From positions 1 through 10,779 of the forward strand of contig CAJMMT010000031.1 of NCBI GenBank assembly GCA_905214715.1: DNA of 10,779 nt, given 5' to 3'. Below, one piece after another: positions 6,668 through 10,779 of the stretch. The stretch comes from an uncultured bacterium. Its GTDB lineage: Bacteria; Bacteroidota; Bacteroidia; Bacteroidales; Muribaculaceae. Numbering within the stretch: position 1 is the first letter of the stretch; every line of letters begins with the position of its first letter. A program made the translations under genes and the position numbers. The notes beneath the pieces are model-generated. The model did no database searches and had not been told where the DNA came from. It saw only the letters and a program-made list of their open reading frames with translations.

Positions 6668-6891
6668 AAAAAGTTATCTCGTTTCTACTGATACTCCCCA
6701 TAAAGTTCTATCAGGGGGCTATCTCGCCTCATTTCCCGCCCAGTTGCCGCTATACCCCAACATGCAGCCAATATGCGGTAGAGGCCATAAAGGTCCACGG
6801 CCCGTTGCGCGGTCTATGGCTCGCCATAAAAAGGATAAGCAGGTGCCACCCCTGGGGAGGGAGCGGCTATGATCCGGTACCGGAGAAGTAA
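6664..6891 (+). CDS. yidD: Membrane protein insertion efficiency factor YidD
   Basis: YidD is a small protein on the inner face of the cytoplasmic membrane that assists YidC/Sec in inserting membrane proteins. At 75 residues it has the usual length. After a short amphipathic/hydrophobic start (MKKVISFLLILPIKFYQ) come the family's hallmark segments: YQGAISPHFPPSCRYTPTCS (16-35), QYAVEAIKVHGPLRG (36-50) and RCHPWGGSGYDPVP (60-73), with the three conserved cysteines (28, 34, 61). Its start overlaps the rnpA stop by four bases, so the two are probably translated together. Only six bases separate it from the hydrolase gene that follows. Confidence 0.95.
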   Translation: MKKVISFLLILPIKFYQGAISPHFPPSCRYTPTCSQYAVEAIKVHGPLRGLWLAIKRISRCHPWGGSGYDPVPEK

Positions 6892-6897
6892 AATCTC

Positions 6898-7530
6898 ATG
6901 CTCGACCTCCACTCTCATAACGCGGCTCCTTACCCGGAGGGGATACTCTCGTTCGGGGCAGGAGAACTGCCCGGACCGGAAGCCTTTCCCGGTCAGGCAT
7001 ATTCCGTGGGGTTTCATCCGTGGGATTTTCCTCAAGAGGGATTCCCGGGGGAAGCGGATTATGCGGCCCTTGAGCAAGTCTTGGGCCGTCCGGATGTCGT
7101 GGCCTTGGGAGAATGCGGCATCGACATTCCGAAAGGAGGGTTGCTCGCGTTCCAACGCATAGCATTCGCGCGACAGACCGAGCTTGCCAAAAAGGTTGGC
7201 AAACCGGTTATAATACATTGCGTAAAGGCGCACGACCATATAATAGCCATGCACCGCGACCTGAAACCATCTGTAAATTGGGCGATACACGGGTTCAGGG
7301 GGAAACCCACGATAGCGAAGATGCTGCTCGACGCCGGACTCTGGCTTTCGTTCGGGCCGCAGTTCAACCCCGAGAGCGTGAGGCTCACGCCACGCGACCG
7401 CATACTTGCCGAGACCGACGCGAGCGGAGCGCCGATAGCCGAGGTTTGCGCCGCCTTAAGCGATGCATACGGCGAGCCGCTCGAAGAAACATTAGCGGCC
7501 AACCTCCAGCGATTTTTAGAGGGTGATTGA
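6898..7530 (+). CDS. TatD-family metal-dependent hydrolase, short Bacteroidetes type
   Basis: This is an amidohydrolase-like TIM-barrel protein of the TatD family. Characterised members are metal-dependent DNases, but the substrate of this short form is not known. The metal-site positions are visible: HSH (5-7), Glu72 in ALGECGID (69-76), His107 in VIIHCVKAH (104-112), His131 in AIHGFRG (129-135) and Asp174 in AETDAS (171-176). SVGFHPWDF (36-44) is also typical. At 210 residues it is some 40-50 shorter than E. coli TatD. The missing parts are in loops, and all the metal ligands listed are present, so it looks intact and not truncated. It is the third gene of the rnpA-yidD transcript. No clear terminator follows immediately; the structured element at 7671-7730 may serve. 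Confidence 0.88.
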   Translation: MLDLHSHNAAPYPEGILSFGAGELPGPEAFPGQAYSVGFHPWDFPQEGFPGEADYAALEQVLGRPDVVALGECGIDIPKGGLLAFQRIAFARQTELAKKVGKPVIIHCVKAHDHIIAMHRDLKPSVNWAIHGFRGKPTIAKMLLDAGLWLSFGPQFNPESVRLTPRDRILAETDASGAPIAEVCAALSDAYGEPLEETLAANLQRFLEGD

Positions 7531-7670
7531 ATTTAACACGAATTTATAATTTAGGGATGAATGTAAATTCTTTCCATCCTTCCGAAGGTCTTTTTTGGCT
7601 GTTTCCTTTCAGGTAAACCCACACGTTCGGCATAATCCAAGCAAGCTTGGTTCTGCTCTCTCTTAATGGT

Positions 7671-7730
7671 TTTCCGCCAAGATTTCGTCGGTTACGGTGC
7701 TCGCACCGTGCCCTCCTCAACTTGCGGAAA
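7671..7730. repeat. Nested inverted-repeat element after the hydrolase gene
   Basis: The outer arms TTTCCGCCAAG (7671-7681) and CTTGCGGAAA (7721-7730) pair over 10 bp with one bulged C. Inside them ACGGTGC (7694-7700) and GCACCGT (7703-7709) form a perfect 7-bp stem around TC. A further small palindrome, CCAAG-CAAG-CTTGG, lies at 7638-7650. The surrounding minus strand is open for 64 codons (7738-7544) with an Arg-rich product (RKLRRARCEHRNRRNLGGKP), the kind of product a structured repeat can give by chance. I have an uncertain memory of near-identical stretches in other Bacteroidales genomes, which would make this a dispersed repeat. Copies cannot be checked from one window. Confidence 0.45.
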
Positions 7731-7777
7731 CATCTCAAAAATCCTCTTTGGGTGAATGGAAGTTAAATCCAAACATT

Positions 7778-7933
7778 CTATAAGACATCATTGTAATCTT
7801 CCCGAATAAAATAATCGATGCAATTATAGCATAGATTTGATAGTGAGATAGTTGTGCTTTTAGAATACAAACTGGTAATTTGAGGGGTTCGTACCTCCAG
7901 TTTTAACAGTTTCGGCTCTCTCAAAGCGTCCAT
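7778..7933 (-). CDS. Doubtful small open reading frame, 51 residues
   Basis: The frame starts at an ATG (7933) and reads MDALREPKLLKLEVRTPQIT, continuing to a TAG at 7778-7780. It is preceded on the minus strand by a promoter-like pair, TTGC then after 19 bases TTACTTTG (one mismatch to TAnnTTTG), which ends about 14 bases before the ATG. There is no domain, signal peptide or family I recognise. It may be a small protein, a decayed fragment, or chance. The promoter-like bases are the only reason to list it. Confidence 0.2.
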   Translation of the reverse strand: MDALREPKLLKLEVRTPQITSLYSKSTTISLSNLCYNCIDYFIREDYNDVL

Positions 7934-7993
7934 CTTTACTAATTGCAAAGTAAGTGCTTTACGGAAGATTACGCAAGTATAAACGATAAAATT

Positions 7994-8016
7994 GGGGATT
8001 TTTGCCAAAATCCGCT
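7994..8016. promoter_or_regulatory. Palindromic GGGGATTTTTGCC site with a second promoter-like -7
   Basis: GGATTTT-TGCC-AAAATCC (7996-8013) is a perfect 7-bp inverted repeat. The stretch 7995-8016 matches 8179-8199, in the ATPase promoter, over about 19 of 22 positions (GGGATTnTTGCCAAA then TC and GCT). Both copies are followed by a TAnnTTTG box: TAAATTTG at 8021-8028 here and TATCTTTG at 8199-8206 there. It looks like a duplicated promoter/operator module. Confidence 0.4.
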
Positions 8017-8111
8017 TAATTAAATTTGTGATAATTGGTAGTTAGAGTGTGCCTTTGGACTTGAAACCTTAAAAATAGGGGGAGGACTGACAGATACGGT
8101 TCATGGAATTT

Positions 8112-8210
8112 GGGGATAAGCGACACTCTCAGCTAAACAAATAAGGGGATAATTGACGATTTATGGTTGATATATTTAGGGATTATTGCCAAAGTCGCTA
8201 TCTTTGCACT
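8112..8210 (+). repeat. Three GGGGAT repeats phased at exactly 33 bases
   Basis: GGGGATAAGCGAC (8112), GGGGATAATTGAC (8145) and AGGGATTATTGCC (8178) begin exactly 33 bases apart. About 13 bases of each unit are alike and the rest diverges. The last unit covers the -33 region of the ATPase promoter. A fourth, out-of-phase copy is at 7994. Spacing close to three helical turns suggests repeated binding of one protein on the same face, which is an inference. Confidence 0.45.
8175..8206 (+). promoter_or_regulatory. Promoter of the ATPase gene
   Basis: TTTA (8175-8178, one off TTTG) is followed after 20 bases by TATCTTTG (8199-8206), an exact TAnnTTTG. Transcription from about 8211 leaves a 19-base leader to the ATG at 8230. 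It rules out the in-frame TTG at 8167 as the start. Confidence 0.7.
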
Positions 8211-8229
8211 CGAATTACATTCCGACATT

Positions 8230-9564
8230 ATGATATTCAAGCGTAAACTATACACAAAGATGCTTCAATGGAAGCAGGATAGTAATGGAGCGTCCGCTCT
8301 TCTGATTAAGGGGGCAAGGCGTGTCGGCAAATCCACTCTTGCTAAGGAGTTTGCCAAGCATGAGTATGCCAGCTTCATTGCCATAGATTTCGCCAAATGC
8401 AATAAAGAGGTCAGGGATTTGTTTGATGACATTTCTGACCTTGACTATATCTTCATGCGCCTTCAGATGATGTATAAGGTAACGCTTAAGTCCCGCGCGT
8501 CTGTAATCATATTTGATGAAGTTCAAAAATGTCCAAACGCTCGTCAGGCTATTAAGTATCTTATTGAAGACGGGAGATACGACTATATAGAAACCGGGTC
8601 ATTGCTATCAATCAAGCAGAATGTAAAAAATATCATCATACCGAGTGAAGAGGATGAACTCACATTGAACCCGCTTGATTATGAGGAGTTCAAATGGGCA
8701 CTCGGTGATAAAGTCTCAATCCCCATGTTGCGTCAATTCTTTGAAAAACGCAAGAGTATGGGCGACCAGGCAAACAGGAATCTTATGAGAGATTTCCGTC
8801 TATATATGCTTGTGGGAGGTATGCCTCAGGCGGTAAAGACATATCTTGAAACTAAAAACATGGGGAGAGTCGATCAGGCAAAGAGACGCATTATCCGGCT
8901 CTATGAAAAGGATTTTATGAAAATTGACCCTTCCGGTATGGCATCTAAGCTGTTTATGGCTATTCCGTCAGAATTGACACGAAACGCTTCCCGTTATACC
9001 GTCAATGCCCCGACTGATGGAGATGGTAGACACGACCGTCTGATGGAAATTATTTTCGATATGCAAGACTCTATGGTCGTTAATATGGCTTACCATGCCA
9101 ACGATCCAAATGTTGGTATGGCTTTGCATAAGGACACCAAAAGATATAAAATGTTTATGGCTGACACCGGTCTATTCATCACTCTTGCATTTTGGGATAA
9201 GAAATTCACCGAGAACATCATTTATGAAAAATTACTCTCGGACAAACTTAGTGCAGACCTCGGATATGTATATGAGAATATAGTTGCCCAGATGCTGAAA
9301 GCCAATGGCCACGAACTATATTACTATACATGGCCTTCAGAGACGAGCAACCATCTTTACGAAGTTGATTTTCTTCTATCCAACGGTACAAAGATAGACC
9401 CAATAGAAGTAAAGTCGTCCGGCTATAAGACCCACAAGTCTCTTGACCTGTTCTGCGATAAATTCTCATCGCGAGTAAATAAGCGTTACCTTATCTATAC
9501 AAAAGATTTGCGTAAAGAGGAAAATATAATCTATCTTCCGGCTTATATGACACTTTTCCTGTAA
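8230..9564 (+). CDS. AAA+ ATPase with DUF4143-type C-terminus
   Basis: This is a member of the large AAA_14/DUF4143 ATP-binding family, 444 residues from ATG 8230. Walker A is GARRVGKST (28-36), Walker B is VIIFDEVQ (92-99), and a sensor-like ETGSLLS follows (121-127). The C-terminal half is the DUF4143 region with a PD-(D/E)xK nuclease-like core: Glu349 in YENIVAQ, Asp380 in YEVDFLL and IEVKSS (392-397). The residues for both ATP binding and the nuclease-like fold are all present. The biological role of the family is not established; members are abundant, laterally spread and often lone genes. It lies alone in AT-rich DNA with its own promoter, and its base use is unlike the housekeeping genes to the left, suggesting acquisition. 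A small HTH gene converges on it. Confidence 0.88.
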   Translation: MIFKRKLYTKMLQWKQDSNGASALLIKGARRVGKSTLAKEFAKHEYASFIAIDFAKCNKEVRDLFDDISDLDYIFMRLQMMYKVTLKSRASVIIFDEVQKCPNARQAIKYLIEDGRYDYIETGSLLSIKQNVKNIIIPSEEDELTLNPLDYEEFKWALGDKVSIPMLRQFFEKRKSMGDQANRNLMRDFRLYMLVGGMPQAVKTYLETKNMGRVDQAKRRIIRLYEKDFMKIDPSGMASKLFMAIPSELTRNASRYTVNAPTDGDGRHDRLMEIIFDMQDSMVVNMAYHANDPNVGMALHKDTKRYKMFMADTGLFITLAFWDKKFTENIIYEKLLSDKLSADLGYVYENIVAQMLKANGHELYYYTWPSETSNHLYEVDFLLSNGTKIDPIEVKSSGYKTHKSLDLFCDKFSSRVNKRYLIYTKDLRKEENIIYLPAYMTLFL

Positions 9565-9614
9565 TTTTTCAAATGTATACCACAATAGATATTTATGGAA
9601 CATAACAAAGAACT

Positions 9615-9815
9615 CTACACAATCACACTCTCAATATCGTCTCGACAGATTTTGAATTTACAGCCCATCCTCTTTGCTTTCAATTCGCCGTTTCTCAGAT
9701 ACGAATATACGGTGGGTCGTGACACTCCGAAATATAAGGCAGTTTCGGAGATTGTAAGGAATGGTTTTGACTTGATTTTCTCCAAAGGTTTCTCCGAGAT
9801 AAGAAAATCTGTCAT
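9615..9815 (-). CDS. Excisionase-type helix-turn-helix protein
   Basis: This is a 66-residue DNA-binding protein of the MerR/excisionase-like HTH_17 class. The domain reads KPFLTISETALYFGVSRPTV (17-36), then YSYLRNGELKAKRMG (37-51) and CKFKICRDDIESVI (52-65). This is the family pattern of helix-turn-helix, a wing with basic residues, and a closing 'R-D-I/L' helix. ATG 9815 is chosen; the frame extends to a TTG at 9902, but that part is basic and unlike the family. Proteins of this kind act as recombination directionality factors or small regulators in integrative elements. No integrase is in the window, so the excisionase role is unproven. It converges with the ATPase gene (50-base gap) and diverges from the secreted-protein gene. 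No good promoter was identified. Confidence 0.75.
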   Translation of the reverse strand: MTDFLISEKPLEKIKSKPFLTISETALYFGVSRPTVYSYLRNGELKAKRMGCKFKICRDDIESVIV

Positions 9816-9977
9816 GGCATAGTGTGCCTTTGTTTTGGCTTCTCTCTTTCGCTGTTTATACGAAAGAGGATATAGATAAAACAATATGTCATCCTGCCGC
9901 AATATGGAATTTTCTCAGCGGGAAATTATCAGAATCTACCAGCTGAAAAAATATTTTTATCTTTTCTTTTCATTTTG

Positions 9978-10009
9978 TTTGGTTTTATTGAAAATTCATG
10001 TTACATTAG
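9978..10009 (+). promoter_or_regulatory. Promoter of the secreted protein gene
   Basis: TTTG (9978-9981), a 20-base spacer and TACATTAG (10002-10009, one mismatch to TAnnTTTG) make a good Bacteroidetes promoter. Transcription from about 10015 would begin some 20 bases before the ATA codon at 10035. This argues against translation from the in-frame TTG at 9975, which overlaps the -33. Confidence 0.6.
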
Positions 10010-10034
10010 CCTGAAACTTTTAACACTTGTTGAT

Positions 10035-10779
10035 ATAAAAAAATTAATTACTATTTCTTTAGTTACGTTCCTTGCAGTTTCGGCCTTGTCGGCAAGGGCT
10101 GAAGATGAGTATACCTACTTGAAATTGTTCGAGGAGGGTAAGACTTGGAACGTGGTCGATGAATACTACGATCCCATGAATAAGGGAACCTTCATGGTGG
10201 ATCAACAAGTCAGCTTTGACGATGAATGGCAGGATGGGGATTATATTGTCAGCAGAGTGAGCTGTTTCAACCAACAGGACGACACCTCTCACTCCTGTTC
10301 ATTCCTGGAGGAGAATGGAATAATCTATACGAAATATAATCAGACATACCGCAAGTTGATTGATTTTAACCTTCGCAAAGGAGATTCCGTACCTGTCGAG
10401 TATGTGGACGTGGAGGGTGAAACTACCATTAAATACCGTTATGTGGTAAATGACGAGATAATCGATATCAAGGGTATAAAACGAAAAATAATATCCATCG
10501 GATTTAAAAAGGATGACATCCCATTCGCATACTGGATTGAAGGTATAGGTTCTATCGATGACTGGGGTATGCTGGTTGTGAACTATCCCATGCCAACTTG
10601 TGTCCCATATTTAACAAATCGTCATATCTCGTCATGTTATCTGAATGGTGAATGCATATTCTCTTACGAGGATTTTGAGGAATACATGCAGCGGAGCGGT
10701 GTCAGGTCGATTGGAGAGGATATAAAAAGCGGTTATCTATCGTATGGCGGTAATTCCATCAAGGTGAACGGATGCACCG
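10035..10779 (+). CDS. Secreted protein of unknown function, ATA in start position, 3' end cut by window
   Basis: The frame is open from 9876 to the window end with no ATG before 10176. From ATA 10035 the product begins xKKLITISLVTFLAVSALSARA|EDEYTY, a textbook signal peptide with an ARA cleavage site (residues 20-22) and a start exactly where a KK-type leader needs one. The mature part has KLFEEGKTWNVV (30-41), then alternating strands, YWIEGIGSID, and a Cys-containing HISSCYLNGECIFSYEDFEE segment. These resemble a large group of uncharacterised Bacteroidales exported proteins that often end in a type IX-like sorting tail, and the final residues (SGVRSIGEDIK...) would fit the run-up to such a tail. 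The function is unknown. ATA may be a true rare start, a start-losing mutation or a sequencing error. Starting at ATG 10176 would delete the signal peptide. Confidence 0.7.
   Translation, partial: MKKLITISLVTFLAVSALSARAEDEYTYLKLFEEGKTWNVVDEYYDPMNKGTFMVDQQVSFDDEWQDGDYIVSRVSCFNQQDDTSHSCSFLEENGIIYTKYNQTYRKLIDFNLRKGDSVPVEYVDVEGETTIKYRYVVNDEIIDIKGIKRKIISIGFKKDDIPFAYWIEGIGSIDDWGMLVVNYPMPTCVPYLTNRHISSCYLNGECIFSYEDFEEYMQRSGVRSIGEDIKSGYLSYGGNSIKVNGCT

Larger units (their letters stand above)
7531..8166. other. Long intergenic region with structured and repeated DNA
   Basis: No convincing gene lies in these 636 bases. They hold a nested hairpin element (7671-7730), a doubtful minus-strand 51-codon reading frame (7778-7933) bracketed by a 10-bp inverted repeat (GTAATCTTCC at 7793-7802, GGAAGATTAC at 7963-7972), and most of a set of GGGGAT-type repeats leading into the ATPase promoter. 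The base composition drops towards AT here. No integrase remnant, tRNA fragment or obvious attachment-site repeat was seen. Confidence 0.6.

Noticed and set aside
8044..8129. AGAGTGT/ACACTCT 7-bp inverted repeat around 8044-8050 and 8123-8129
   Set aside because: It is short, widely separated and expected by chance.
8167..8229. TTG start giving a 21-residue longer ATPase
   Set aside because: It lies upstream of the predicted transcription start and overlaps the promoter.
7531..9902. Calling the ATPase/HTH stretch an insertion sequence or integrative element
   Set aside because: There is no transposase, integrase, terminal inverted repeat or target duplication in the window.
1..10779. CRISPR arrays, riboswitches or rRNA
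   Set aside because: No repeat-spacer pattern, recognisable aptamer core or rRNA sequence was found on reading both strands.

Overview
The window looks like chromosome of a Bacteroidales bacterium, probably of the Muribaculaceae/Bacteroides type. Three things suggest this: promoters of the Bacteroidetes form (TAnnTTTG at -7, with a TTTG-like -33 about 20 bases upstream) in front of several genes, almost no Shine-Dalgarno sites, and a secreted-protein C-terminus of the type IX sorting kind. The placement rests on style and gene order, because no phylogenetic marker is complete here.

Layout. 1-204 is the 3' end of a surface/secreted protein gene. 229-252 is a terminator for two identical tandem tRNA-Val(UAC) genes on the minus strand (292-366, 460-534), which are read from a promoter at 547-578. 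663-4717 is a tightly packed plus-strand operon of queA, an EPSP synthase gene (aroA), a ZnuB-like metal ABC permease and a SpoU/TrmH RNA methyltransferase. Each gene overlaps the next. A hairpin at 4753-4783 lies between this operon and a convergent exported C1 cysteine peptidase gene (4859-6085, minus). That gene and the next plus-strand operon, rnpA-yidD-TatD-like hydrolase (6200-7530), fire from back-to-back promoters in 6086-6199.

From about 7531 the character changes. Bases become AT-richer (38 G/C of 60 in 1861-1920 against 23 of 60 in 9121-9180) and genes become sparse. A roughly 640-base gap carries a structured hairpin element and phased GGGGAT repeats. It is followed by an AAA+/DUF4143 ATPase gene (8230-9564), a convergent small excisionase-type helix-turn-helix gene (9615-9815, minus), and a secreted protein gene that runs off the end (10035-10779+). 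The natural start codon of that last gene is ATA rather than ATG.

How the genes fit together. The first two-thirds is core housekeeping: tRNA supply and modification (tRNA-Val, queA, RNA methyltransferase, rnpA), aromatic amino acid synthesis, metal import and membrane-protein insertion (yidD). The last third looks like accessory DNA, but no integrase, transposase or clear attachment site is visible, so I do not call it a mobile element. I did not find a convincing new multi-gene system. The best leads are the phased repeats before the ATPase, the ATA start, the duplicated 13-mer in the peptidase leader and the unusual AroA motif.
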